Positions 1 to 8,541 of a DNA stretch of 64,000 bases are shown piece after piece (position 1 is the stretch's first letter; the number at the start of each line of letters is the position of its first letter). The DNA is taken from assembly GCF_900184685.1 (NCBI RefSeq), contig NZ_FXXL01000005.1, positions 521,083-585,082 on the forward strand, read 5' to 3'. A program made the translations under genes and the position numbers. The DNA comes from Butyricimonas sp. Marseille-P3923 (GTDB taxonomy: Bacteria; Bacteroidota; Bacteroidia; Bacteroidales; Marinifilaceae). The notes beneath the pieces were generated by a model. That model worked only from the letters and a program-made list of their open reading frames with translations. It had not been told where the DNA came from and made no database searches.

Positions 1-581
1 AATAATTCACACAAAAATACACACTCGAAATCAACACATTACAAAAATCATTTTTCTCAAATATTTTCTTCTATTTCCTCCTCGACCGACAGAAATCGCC
101 TTCCACAAATAAAGAGATAAGCAAGTAATTATCTATTTATCCCTTTTTACATTCTTAATATTTTCCTTTCAAAGACCTTCGGGAAGGTCTTTGAAAGGAG
201 TTTGAAAGGAGTTTAAAAGGACTTTGTTCCCTATCTTCACCGGCACAACTCCCTGTTCTCTCCGGAAATTCATCATGCCCACCAAACTTTTGCATCGTAT
301 TTCTATTCTCATCATTTTCTATTTTTAAATTAACGATACAAAAATATCCTCCCTTCCTCTTGTCATCAACCAAATGACACAGACAGCCAAATAACTTTAT
401 GAACACCCCAAAATTTGACACTAACCTCATCTTATTCGTAACGAATACTTACTACCAAACATTGCGATGTATTCTATCCTCGACCTTGATTTCCTTTTGC
501 TTGCAGATAGAAGATTTATTTATAAACACTATCCGTTGTAATCCCATGCATATCCCGTGGAGAATAGGGATTATTCTCGCT
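1..581. other. Left-edge stretch without a convincing gene
   Basis: No open frame here looks like a protein of a known family. The longest frame, on the minus strand at 155-430, is low in complexity and runs through a hairpin and a tandem repeat, so I do not call it. The region lies downstream of the sigma factor gene, where a FecR-type anti-sigma gene often sits in Bacteroidota; none is visible. The only structured items are the hairpin and repeat at 165-226. Confidence 0.5.
165..226. repeat. Perfect 16-bp inverted repeat followed by 11-bp tandem repeats
   Basis: Positions 165-180 and 183-198 are exact reverse complements separated by two bases, giving a strong hairpin. The right arm runs into three 11-bp units of the type TTTGAAAGGAG starting at 190, 201 and 212 (the third has two changes), then TTTG. 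There is no T-run on either side, so it is not a typical terminator. Its function is unknown. Confidence 0.75.
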
Positions 582-636
582 TAAAAGCCGGTACAAAGCC
601 GATGTAAAGCCGCTCGGGAGCATCTTTATACCGGCT
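582..636 (-). terminator. Probable terminator of the sigma factor gene
   Basis: Read on the minus strand, AGCCGGTATAAAG (from 636) pairs with CTTTGTACCGGCT (to 586) with a single T-G wobble, and the stem is followed by TTTTAAG. It lies about 90 bases downstream of the sigma factor stop codon. The inner part also contains two copies of AAAGCCG. Confidence 0.55.
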
Positions 637-726
637 AAACACCTTGTATAATAAGACATTAACACGGAAATTCAATAAGATATCCACGTATCTTCCATGC
701 TATTACCTACTATTAAGATATGGGAC

Positions 727-1311
727 TCACGTGATTTCCAATAATCTTTTTTCAAGAAAAAATAAATACACCGCAATATCACCCTCTTTTTCAGTTGTTT
801 GCCTGAGCTTTTTTAACGCTTTTACCAGAAGAGAATTTACTGTCGAAACCGAAATACCCAATTCATCCGCCACCTCTTTATATTTCATTCCCTTCAAATA
901 CACGCTTCGAATAATCTCTTGTGTTCTGGGCGGCAACTTCCCGATTTCCGTTTCCACCCGCCGGAAAACCTCGTCCTCGAAACTATCATATTCTTCCCAA
1001 GGACTCTCGTAACGTGCCACGTCACAAGCCCGCCTTAACGGATCTATTCTATCGAGCTGGTTCAAAGCCAAGTTACGCACGGAAGTAAACAAATATGATT
1101 TCAGTGTATCAGGCTGTAACTTATCCGCAAACGACTTCTCCCACAATTTAACGAAAAAATCCTGTACCACATCCTCCGAACGCTGAGTATCGTGCAAAAA
1201 AGTAGCTGCCCAAACCACTAGCGGCTTGTAGTATTCTTTAAAGAGAAGCTCCATTCCACCTATCTTCCGCTCTTTCAGCAACTCGCAAATCTCTTGGTCA
1301 CTCACTCGCAT
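727..1311 (-). CDS. RNA polymerase ECF sigma-70 factor, Bacteroidota type
   Basis: The 194-residue length and layout fit extracytoplasmic-function sigma factors. An N-terminal region 2 (about residues 20-90, with the acidic SEDVVQDFFVKLWE stretch) recognises the -10 element and binds core polymerase; a C-terminal region 4 helix-turn-helix (about 120-175, including YKEVADELGISVSTVNSLL) reads the -35 element. In Bacteroidota these factors usually drive SusC/SusD-type loci and are held by a FecR anti-sigma protein encoded just downstream. Here the downstream 726 bases hold no such gene, so this is an orphan as far as the window shows. The gene has its own -7 promoter element and a downstream hairpin, suggesting a single-gene unit. 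Confidence 0.9.
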   Translation of the reverse strand: MRVSDQEICELLKERKIGGMELLFKEYYKPLVVWAATFLHDTQRSEDVVQDFFVKLWEKSFADKLQPDTLKSYLFTSVRNLALNQLDRIDPLRRACDVARYESPWEEYDSFEDEVFRRVETEIGKLPPRTQEIIRSVYLKGMKYKEVADELGISVSTVNSLLVKALKKLRQTTEKEGDIAVYLFFLEKRLLEIT

Positions 1312-1335
1312 ATCCCATTTTTTGCACTTGAGTTA

Positions 1336-1364
1336 CAAATATAGAGATTTTTATTCTCTAAAAA
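1336..1364 (-). promoter_or_regulatory. Bacteroidota-type promoter for the sigma factor gene
   Basis: On the minus strand TATATTTG (1343 to 1336) exactly matches the Bacteroidota -7 consensus TAnnTTTG, about 25 bases upstream of the ATG. A T-rich stretch (1364-1361) lies near the position of the -33 TTTG box but is not a clean match. Confidence 0.55.
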
Positions 1365-1368
1365 CCGA

Positions 1369-1977
1369 TTAGTGCCTTAAAAGTTGCTGTATAAATATCT
1401 GCAACAACCCGGGTTCCAGTAATATCGGGAAAATAAAACCATACACCGCCCCGTAGAAATGGGCATTGTGATTGATATTATCCCCGCCCCGCTTCGCCAT
1501 GTACTGGCAATACCATAAATAAACGAAACCGAACACGATACCGGGAATAGGAATCGCGGCGAATAAATAAATCTTATCCCAAGGATTCAAGAATATGGCG
1601 GTAAACAACACTGCCGATACCGCCCCCGAAGCCCCGATAGAAGTATAATATCGATTATCCCGGTATTTCCATAAATCATATAGAGAAGCCGCTATCATTC
1701 CACCGAAGTACAGAAGTAAAAAACTACCCCCGCTAAAGCCCAAATACCCGAAAGCACTCTCCACGTACTGACCGAAAGAAAGAAACGTGAACATATTCAC
1801 GAACAAATGCACCCAATCCGCGTGTACAAACCCGTGAGAAATAATACGGTACCACTCCTTAGAGTGTATCATACGGTAAGGCGAATATGACAGCTTGTTA
1901 AATAACGAATCATTGCTAAAACAAGCTATTGATACCACCACCGTGACAATAAGTATAGCGTAAGTTATCATATCCAA
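1369..1977 (-). CDS. Rhomboid family intramembrane serine protease
   Basis: A six-helix membrane protein of 202 residues, the size of a minimal bacterial rhomboid. The serine motif GASG is at residues 115-118 (catalytic Ser117) and the partner His173 lies in the last helix (HNAHFYGAVYG); the HLFVNM stretch (His57, Asn61) supplies the conserved helix-2 residues. Rhomboids cleave transmembrane segments of other membrane proteins; the substrate here is unknown. The stop is four bases from the next codirectional gene's coordinates (an L,D-transpeptidase homologue), so the genes at 1369-3599 probably form one cell-envelope operon. Confidence 0.9.
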   Translation of the reverse strand: MDMITYAILIVTVVVSIACFSNDSLFNKLSYSPYRMIHSKEWYRIISHGFVHADWVHLFVNMFTFLSFGQYVESAFGYLGFSGGSFLLLYFGGMIAASLYDLWKYRDNRYYTSIGASGAVSAVLFTAIFLNPWDKIYLFAAIPIPGIVFGFVYLWYCQYMAKRGGDNINHNAHFYGAVYGFIFPILLEPGLLQIFIQQLLRH

Positions 1978-1980
1978 TAT

Positions 1981-2673
1981 TTAAAAAATTTTCCTATCCG
2001 TATCCCCGGCAAAAGCGGTTCGCTCGGCATAAGTCTTGTCATCCCCGTGAATATATAAAAGAGTTCCACCCTTTATCGTGTCAATAATCTTTTTACACAC
2101 CGTCAGCGGTAAAGCCGGACATCCCAAGCTGCGTCCCAATCGACCGCACGACCGAATAGTGGACGGATCAGCATAGGCAGCCCCATGCATCACTATAGCC
2201 CGTTCTTTCGCGTTATCATTTATTCCTTTTTCCAATCCGTCAAGAATCAAGGAATACCCGTTCTTCCCGTAATAAGTATTTTCCGTCCGATAGAAACCCA
2301 ACGAACTCTTGTAAGAACCCTCTTTATTGGAAAATGAAGTAGCGTACTTTTCCCCGCTGTTTCTCCCGTGCGACACGTATGACACGTAGAGTAACTTCTT
2401 CAATCTCAAATTAACCACGTACAAACGCTTCTCGGTAGAAGGTTTCGAGAAATCAATCAAGGTGAGAATATCCTTCGCCAATGAATCGGTTTGATTATAC
2501 CCGGCAATCGCTCGTTCAAAAAGAGCATAATCCACGATACCCTCCAAACCAATCTCGTGATAAAGCGTTTTGCTATTCACGGGCAAATGCCTTTCTGCCG
2601 CAACACACGGTTGCGCCATCCAACAAATAATCCCGACAAAAAAAAGCGTCAAAAATACACGCATAACTATCAT
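1981..2673 (-). CDS. Murein L,D-transpeptidase catalytic domain family protein
   Basis: A 230-residue exported protein with an N-terminal signal sequence (about residues 1-26, ending CVAA). The family's active-site signature is intact: His163 in VMHGAAYA and Cys185 in SLGCPALP, with SCGRLGR between them. Members of this YkuD_2-like family are thought to form or remodel 3-3 cross-links in peptidoglycan, or to attach lipoproteins to it, in the periplasm. A start at Met4 is also possible. The gene follows another L,D-transpeptidase-like gene by only five bases, implying co-transcription. Confidence 0.8.
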   Translation of the reverse strand: MIVMRVFLTLFFVGIICWMAQPCVAAERHLPVNSKTLYHEIGLEGIVDYALFERAIAGYNQTDSLAKDILTLIDFSKPSTEKRLYVVNLRLKKLLYVSYVSHGRNSGEKYATSFSNKEGSYKSSLGFYRTENTYYGKNGYSLILDGLEKGINDNAKERAIVMHGAAYADPSTIRSCGRLGRSLGCPALPLTVCKKIIDTIKGGTLLYIHGDDKTYAERTAFAGDTDRKIF

Positions 2674-2678
2674 TTACA

Positions 2679-3599
2679 TTAATCAAACACGATCACCAAT
2701 GTCTTCTCCACCTCCGCCCAATCATACATGAACTTGGCATGTGACGTGGCATTTCTCACGCACATGTGCGACCTTGGCGTTGTCCCGAGCGACCAACTGA
2801 ACTCTATCAACTCGTTGTGAGGGTAATTCACCGGTACCCCGTGTAAATAAGCTCCCCCTGTAAACCGGATAGCGTATGGTGCAAACCCTCCTTCTTCCGC
2901 CGACCCGTCCTTCAAGAACAACATCTCCGACAATTTCTTTTGAATGAAATAAATTCCCGGGGGTGTCGGCTGTTGATAAGGCGGTCTGTTAGCTCCCGTT
3001 GTAATCGGATTCATACTCCGCACCAACCACGTGGCTCCATCCTGTTCCAAAGTTGCTATGTTCTGGTTCGTTCGGTCAACAAATATAACTTTTTTAATTG
3101 AAAGAGGACCTATCAGCTTCATGTATTTTTTAGGCACGTGCCACACGCCACCGAAAGTAGCCGGGATAATCTGGAAATAATCAGCACTATCGCTGATCAC
3201 GGAAACGTAAGCCCCGTCCCGACCGTAACGGAATGGAACTTTCACGTTACCTAAGCTGTACAAAGGAATTCCTTGATAACGATTTACCCCGAACGTATCC
3301 CTAATCTGCTTGTATTTATTAGTCATATATTTTTCTGTCAAAGGGGCTTCACCATTCTGATTTTTATAATTCCTTAACACGCCATACCCGTCATTCCGCT
3401 CTTGAAACGTCACGAGTGAATCCAAAAATGCCGAAATCTTATCCCACTGGAAACGTCGCTCCTGCTTCCCGTATTTATACGTGTCCGACAAAGTATGCCG
3501 GTCATACAACAACTTCTTCTTTATCTCGACGGCATGCGTTTCCACTCCCAACCACATGAAAAGTAGAATCAAGCCGTAACGTTTTATCCGAATCATCAT
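2679..3599 (-). CDS. L,D-transpeptidase (YkuD domain) with SHMCVR active site
   Basis: This 306-residue protein has a hydrophobic leader (about 5-23) and a C-terminal YkuD fold. His253 (AYLHGVPV) and Cys280 in SHMCVR (277-282) match the catalytic HG...SHGCxR signature, except that the usual Gly before the Cys is Met. The family cross-links meso-diaminopimelate residues in the periplasm. A long N-terminal region (about 25-150) has no motif I recognise. It is the first gene of the envelope group at 1369-3599 and lies downstream of the V-ATPase operon's terminator. Confidence 0.8.
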   Translation of the reverse strand: MMIRIKRYGLILLFMWLGVETHAVEIKKKLLYDRHTLSDTYKYGKQERRFQWDKISAFLDSLVTFQERNDGYGVLRNYKNQNGEAPLTEKYMTNKYKQIRDTFGVNRYQGIPLYSLGNVKVPFRYGRDGAYVSVISDSADYFQIIPATFGGVWHVPKKYMKLIGPLSIKKVIFVDRTNQNIATLEQDGATWLVRSMNPITTGANRPPYQQPTPPGIYFIQKKLSEMLFLKDGSAEEGGFAPYAIRFTGGAYLHGVPVNYPHNELIEFSWSLGTTPRSHMCVRNATSHAKFMYDWAEVEKTLVIVFD

Positions 3600-3663
3600 T
3601 ATTCAACATTTATATTTCAATAATGATGATACGTTAAAAAATCACATTTTGTTATCATGAAAT

Positions 3664-3701
3664 AATAAAACGGGGACTTACACACGAAGTCCCCGTTTTT
3701 C
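3664..3701 (-). terminator. Rho-independent terminator of the V-ATPase operon
   Basis: A perfect stem (ACGGGGACTT with AAGTCCCCGT, 7-base loop) has A-runs on one side and T-runs on the other, so it can work in both directions. It sits 30 bases past the stop codon of the K subunit gene. Confidence 0.85.
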
Positions 3702-3730
3702 AGATATAATTAAAATCTATACTTTGATAC

Positions 3731-4195
<465 letters not shown>

Positions 4196-4228
4196 CTATT
4201 TAATTTGTTATTTTTATAATCTTTGTTT

Positions 4229-6076
4229 TTAATCATTTACTTTTTTTCTGAACGGCTCGTATTGCTTACCACCACCTTCAAATCCGGCATTCTTGTAGAA
4301 CTCCACGAAAGTCAAACGCATCGGGTGCACGAACGAACTGATCATACACAAACCGAAATTTATCGAGTGACCAATAATCAAGATCAGAAATACCGCAATA
4401 AATTTTACAACGGCAGGTAGACCGTCCGTGAGTTGGAATGCCAACGTGTTGAACACTCCTCCCAAAATACTACCCGTCAACCCGATAGCGAAAAGACGGA
4501 TATAGGAAAGCGTGTCCCCCAGCAATCCGGTAGCCATGTTGTACGTTCCCCACAACCCGGAGCCGAAATTCGTGAAAACTCCCTTTCCCGGAGAGTTGTA
4601 GAAGTAGATCGTGAGCGCACAGAGTCCCAAAAGCACGTACAACACGTACTTCAAAACCTCCGGAATCACCACCTTCAACATCGGCAACCCGATCAACACT
4701 CCCAACAAGAGAATTGCACCGACCCAACCTAACGTGGAAACCGCATACTTAAACCCGAATTGTTTCGTCAACCGAGCGGCATTCAAACACATTCCGTAAA
4801 GAATCTGAATAATACCCACGGCAACAGCGATAATCATCATCGGATTATAACCTCCCAAATATTTACCATAGTTCGCTTCTGTCAGGAACAACGATTTCAC
4901 ACCGGCAAGCCAAGGCCATTCCACGCTATCCAGAGCGATACCGAAGAACGAACCCGTTAATAACCCGACAACAACCGTCATGAGTCCCAGATACTGCCCC
5001 AACACGAGGTATCCTTTTATCGCGGGAGAAGCCTTTCGCCCGATGATAAAGCACACCAACCAGATAATCAACCCGTATCCGCCATCCCCCATACACATTC
5101 CGAAGAACAGCATAAAGAACGGAGCAAGGAAGGGGGTCAAATCCAATTCCTTGTATTGCGGCAAAGCAAACATCTTCGTTACCGGCTCAAATAATCTTGA
5201 ATAAGCGCTATTCTTCAACTGCACGGGAACATCATCCTCGGGTGTAGGTCTGGTAAACTCGAAATACACATCCTTCGTTTCGAGGAAACTTCTCATCTCT
5301 GCTTCCTTCTCGACGGGAATCCATCCTTCCAATGCAATCACCTTTTCGTCCACGAACGTCTGCACGGCATCCTCCACTTTCAATTTATCCGCCATCTCCG
5401 TGATCTGTAAACGATACTTCTTCAAACGTGCAATCGCGTCTTGGGAAATCGCATCCAACTCTTCGCCGATCTTTACCGATTCCTCCCGTAGCCCTTTGAT
5501 CTGTTTTTTTAACTCATCTTGGGTTGCTTGAGGGAATATATAGGGATCCGCTTCCAATTCCACCTTCATTCCGGCGGGAGTAACCGTGACAAAATACTTT
5601 TGCCCCATCATCTCGCTAATGACAACAGCATCATACGTCGCTTCCCATTCCGGTTGAAACTTCTGTTCCGCCACGGAAAAGAAATGAAATTCCCACCCAG
5701 CGGCTTCCAACTTCTGAATCTTCTCCCGGGAGAACTGTCCCCACGGGCGATAAGCGGCATAGTCTTTCTCCAACCCGACCAATTGCTGGTCGATTTGTTC
5801 CTGTCTGCTATACAAACCTTCCAGATATTCCAGCAAATGCTCGTCGTCAGCCTTTACCTTCTCGATCTGCTCCACATCGTTCCGACTCTGCATATGCGTG
5901 ATCATCTCTCCGGCACGTTTAATCAACATCAACTTAGCCTGAAGATCCGTATCTTCTGCCGATCGTTCCGTATTCTCGTGAATATGAACCATTCCCTTTT
6001 CCCGGAGTTCCCCGAGAAACGTCTGATATTCCTTGTAAAATATCAACAGGGATAATTTCATCATAGGTACTATCAT
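4229..6076 (-). CDS. ntpI: V-type ATP synthase subunit I (stator membrane subunit)
   Basis: The 615-residue protein is the a-subunit equivalent of V-type enzymes. The N-terminal half (about 1-290) is a soluble coiled-coil stalk-binding domain; the C-terminal half (about 300-600) has some seven or eight hydrophobic helices that form the ion half-channels against the K ring. The start MIVPM agrees with the usual beginning of Bacteroidota homologues. It follows subunit D by three bases and precedes subunit K. Confidence 0.92.
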   Translation of the reverse strand: MIVPMMKLSLLIFYKEYQTFLGELREKGMVHIHENTERSAEDTDLQAKLMLIKRAGEMITHMQSRNDVEQIEKVKADDEHLLEYLEGLYSRQEQIDQQLVGLEKDYAAYRPWGQFSREKIQKLEAAGWEFHFFSVAEQKFQPEWEATYDAVVISEMMGQKYFVTVTPAGMKVELEADPYIFPQATQDELKKQIKGLREESVKIGEELDAISQDAIARLKKYRLQITEMADKLKVEDAVQTFVDEKVIALEGWIPVEKEAEMRSFLETKDVYFEFTRPTPEDDVPVQLKNSAYSRLFEPVTKMFALPQYKELDLTPFLAPFFMLFFGMCMGDGGYGLIIWLVCFIIGRKASPAIKGYLVLGQYLGLMTVVVGLLTGSFFGIALDSVEWPWLAGVKSLFLTEANYGKYLGGYNPMMIIAVAVGIIQILYGMCLNAARLTKQFGFKYAVSTLGWVGAILLLGVLIGLPMLKVVIPEVLKYVLYVLLGLCALTIYFYNSPGKGVFTNFGSGLWGTYNMATGLLGDTLSYIRLFAIGLTGSILGGVFNTLAFQLTDGLPAVVKFIAVFLILIIGHSINFGLCMISSFVHPMRLTFVEFYKNAGFEGGGKQYEPFRKKVND

Positions 6077-6079
6077 AGA

Positions 6080-6670
6080 CTATTCCTCCATCAATTTACG
6101 GGTTTTCACGATCTTCTGCGACGACTTGGACAGATTTTCCTCGTCCTCAAGGAAACGCTTAATCTTACGAATAGCTTCCTGATAACCCGGTATCTGCACC
6201 TTCTCGTACAAGTTCACCTTTTGAGTGGTCTTCTTTCTCGCCTTATCGAGCAACTCCATTTTTCTCGCGAAAAACTCTCTCTCCAAAGCGATACTCACCA
6301 CTTTCTTGATGTATTCAACTCCGTCAAGGAGCCATCCCGGTTGGTTGAACAAGCTGAAATCCTTCACCTCGTAGTCCACCCCGTCCAGAACGGGCGTCTT
6401 CACCCCGGCAATCTTCTTCACCGACATCCTTACATCCTTCACGACGAGAATATCTTCCTTGTACTCGTCATAAAGCTGCAGCATATCGTTGAGCGAATTC
6501 AGCGTCTCCTCCAACTTCACACTAAACTCATCCGCCACCTGTTTCGCTTTCTTCACCTCCGACCGCAAAGCCGACTCCTTGTTTTTGATGGTAGGCAATG
6601 CCCGTACTCTCATCTTCAACTGCTTATCCAGCCCCTGAAGCGAAGTTTTATTATATTGAAACTTTATCAC
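6080..6670 (-). CDS. ntpD: V-type ATP synthase subunit D (central rotor shaft)
   Basis: A 196-residue, mostly helical protein with the N-terminal and C-terminal coiled-coil halves expected of the central shaft that turns inside the A3B3 head. Its start lies next to the left arm of the repeat that frames the upstream four-helix-bundle gene, so that element separates it from subunit B; in related operons B and D are normally adjacent. Confidence 0.9.
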   Translation of the reverse strand: MIKFQYNKTSLQGLDKQLKMRVRALPTIKNKESALRSEVKKAKQVADEFSVKLEETLNSLNDMLQLYDEYKEDILVVKDVRMSVKKIAGVKTPVLDGVDYEVKDFSLFNQPGWLLDGVEYIKKVVSIALEREFFARKMELLDKARKKTTQKVNLYEKVQIPGYQEAIRKIKRFLEDEENLSKSSQKIVKTRKLMEE

Positions 6671-6691
6671 CTTACCAGTTTTTAAATTTTA

Positions 6692-7129
6692 GATTTATGA
6701 TTTACGATTTATGATTCAAAGACTCTTTAGATTTACGATTAACTTCGGATTCCAGATTATAACTTTTCGTTTTAATCGAAGCGACAATCATTGCAACAAG
6801 TTCATTAGCTTCTTTTTTCAAAGGAGCTATATCACTTTCCGACAACAAATGCGCTTCTTCCATAATCTCTAACCAATATACTGTTTCATCGCACTCTTCC
6901 TCCACGATTTTCATCTTACTAATAAAATCCTTGTCGGATTTTGCACGACAAACAGCTCTATAATTAGCACCGACAGACAAAGACGAACGCAATATTTGGT
7001 CACAAACAACTTTAGCCAATTGCGTTCTGGGAAGTTTCTCAACTAACCGAATCACTGCTAGCCCCAATTGTTTTGTCCTATATTTAAACGTCACTTTATC
7101 CATAATCATAAATCAAGAAATCATAAATC
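6692..7129. mobile_element. Inverted-repeat-framed cassette carrying a four-helix-bundle gene
   Basis: Positions 6692-6716 and 7104-7129 are near-perfect inverted repeats built from GATTTATGATTT units (about 23 of 25-26 bases match). They fill the B-D gap of the V-ATPase operon almost exactly, and both the start and stop codons of the enclosed gene lie within or beside the arms. The same repeat occurs without a gene at 8457-8541 and 44262-44368. The layout recalls the intervening sequences of 23S rRNA genes, whose loops may encode S23-type four-helix-bundle proteins; mobility is an inference. Confidence 0.55.
6702..7103 (-). CDS. Four helix bundle protein (S23 / 23S rRNA IVS family)
   Basis: About 133 residues from the chosen start (Met at 7103; an upstream Met at 7109 would add two). 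Features typical of the S23 family are the RTKQLGLAVIRLVEKLP opening helix, the RSSLSVGANYRAV segment and the later EECDETVYWLEIM helix. The function of the family is not known; members are small homo-oligomeric helical bundles. It has nothing evident to do with ATP synthesis and appears to be a passenger in the operon, framed by an inverted repeat. No reverse transcriptase is nearby, so it is not an Avd protein of a diversity-generating element. Confidence 0.85.
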   Translation of the reverse strand: MDKVTFKYRTKQLGLAVIRLVEKLPRTQLAKVVCDQILRSSLSVGANYRAVCRAKSDKDFISKMKIVEEECDETVYWLEIMEEAHLLSESDIAPLKKEANELVAMIVASIKTKSYNLESEVNRKSKESLNHKS

Positions 7130-7130
7130 G

Positions 7131-8453
7131 TCAATCTTTATAGCCACCGAATTGTTCGATAATCTCCGCCTTAATTCCCAACTCCGCCTTGTTAAAGTAT
7201 TTCCGGAACAGCTCCCACGCTGTATCCAGCATCTGCTCGACACTGATGTTTACGTCAATGGCAAGTAGGTTGTTCGAATACTCTTTCGCGAAATCAAGGG
7301 TACGGCGGTCGTAGTCCGTCAGGTCAAAACCGTTCTCCATCTTCGTGCGGGCATTGGCTGCATCGGCATACAGACGGATGGCGGCATTCATCACTTGCGG
7401 GTGATCCTTACGGGTTTTCTTACCGATCACGAGCTGTTTCAAACGTGACAAACTTCGGAACGGGTCAACGATAACCTTACCGATCTCCGAATCCTTACGC
7501 AAGAATAACTGTCCCTCGGTAATGTACCCCGTGTTATCCGGAATAGCGTGTGTAATATCACCACCGGACAACGTGGTCACGGCAATAATCGTGATAGAAC
7601 CTCCGGCAGGGAACTGCACTGCTTTCTCGTAAATCTTCGCCAAGTCCGAGTACAGAGAACCCGGCATGGAATCCTTCGACGGGATTTGATCCATACGGTT
7701 AGACACGATACTCAAAGCATCGGCGTACAACGTCATATCCGTCAACAACACCAATACCTTCTCGTTCTTCTCCACGGCGAAATACTCGGCAGCCGTCAAT
7801 GCCATATCCGGAACCAACAAACGCTCCACCGGGGGAGCCTCCGTCGTATTCACGAAACTGACAATACGGTCAAGCACTCCGGCATTATCGAACAGATTCT
7901 TGAAATACAGATAGTCGTCATTCGTCAATCCCATACCTCCCAAGATAATACGATCCGTCTGGGCTCTCAATGCCACGTTCGCCATTACTTGGTTATACGG
8001 TTGATCCGGATCGGCAAAGAACGGAATTTTCTGTCCGGACACCAACGTGTTGTTCAAATCAATACCCGCGATACCCGTTGCAATCAATTCCGACGGTTGT
8101 TTACGTCGAACCGGGTTCACGGAAGGACCTCCAATCTCTCGTTCCTCCCCGTCAACTGCCGGTCCCCCGTCAATCGGGTCGCCGAAAGCATTGAAGAAAC
8201 GTCCGCACAAATCATCTCCAACCCTTAAAGTCGGAGCCTTCCCCAAGAATGTCACTTCTGCATTCGTCGGGATACCCTCCGTTCCGGAGAACACCTGAAG
8301 GGTTATATCATTACCCCAAATCTTCACGACCTGTGCCAACCGCCCGTCTACAATAGCCAATTCGTCATTTCCGACGCCTTGAGCATTCAACGTACACGTT
8401 GCCTTCGTGATCTGAGTAATCTTTGTATAAACTTTTTGAAAAGCAGTCGTCAT
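7131..8453 (-). CDS. ntpB: V-type ATP synthase subunit B (non-catalytic head subunit)
   Basis: A full-length 440-residue B subunit. It has the beta-barrel N-terminus, the GRFFNAFGDPIDGGP stretch and the central nucleotide-fold domain lacking a canonical P-loop, as expected for the non-catalytic partner of subunit A, and a helical C-terminus. Three copies alternate with A in the head. The A-B gap upstream contains a copy of the GATTTATGATTT-type inverted repeat. Confidence 0.95.
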   Translation of the reverse strand: MTTAFQKVYTKITQITKATCTLNAQGVGNDELAIVDGRLAQVVKIWGNDITLQVFSGTEGIPTNAEVTFLGKAPTLRVGDDLCGRFFNAFGDPIDGGPAVDGEEREIGGPSVNPVRRKQPSELIATGIAGIDLNNTLVSGQKIPFFADPDQPYNQVMANVALRAQTDRIILGGMGLTNDDYLYFKNLFDNAGVLDRIVSFVNTTEAPPVERLLVPDMALTAAEYFAVEKNEKVLVLLTDMTLYADALSIVSNRMDQIPSKDSMPGSLYSDLAKIYEKAVQFPAGGSITIIAVTTLSGGDITHAIPDNTGYITEGQLFLRKDSEIGKVIVDPFRSLSRLKQLVIGKKTRKDHPQVMNAAIRLYADAANARTKMENGFDLTDYDRRTLDFAKEYSNNLLAIDVNISVEQMLDTAWELFRKYFNKAELGIKAEIIEQFGGYKD

Positions 8454-8456
8454 ACC

Positions 8457-8541
8457 TATTTTAGATTTTTGATTTCAGATTTTTGATTTAATGTTCTTGC
8501 CAAAGCAACGAATCATAAATCGTAAATCATAAATCATAAAT
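8457..8541. repeat. Gene-less copy of the GATTT/AAATC inverted repeat (A-B gap)
   Basis: The left half has repeated GATTTTTGATTT units, the right half repeated AATCATAAATC units, so the transcript can fold into an imperfect stem with a short loop around 8490-8510. It lies exactly in the gap between the subunit A and B genes. It looks like the empty form of the element at 6692-7129. Confidence 0.6.

Noticed and set aside
155..430. 91-codon minus-strand frame at the left edge
   Set aside because: It passes through the hairpin and tandem repeats, has low complexity and no family resemblance.
6702..7103. Avd protein of a diversity-generating retroelement
   Set aside because: Avd is also a four-helix bundle, but no reverse transcriptase or template/variable repeat pair is nearby.
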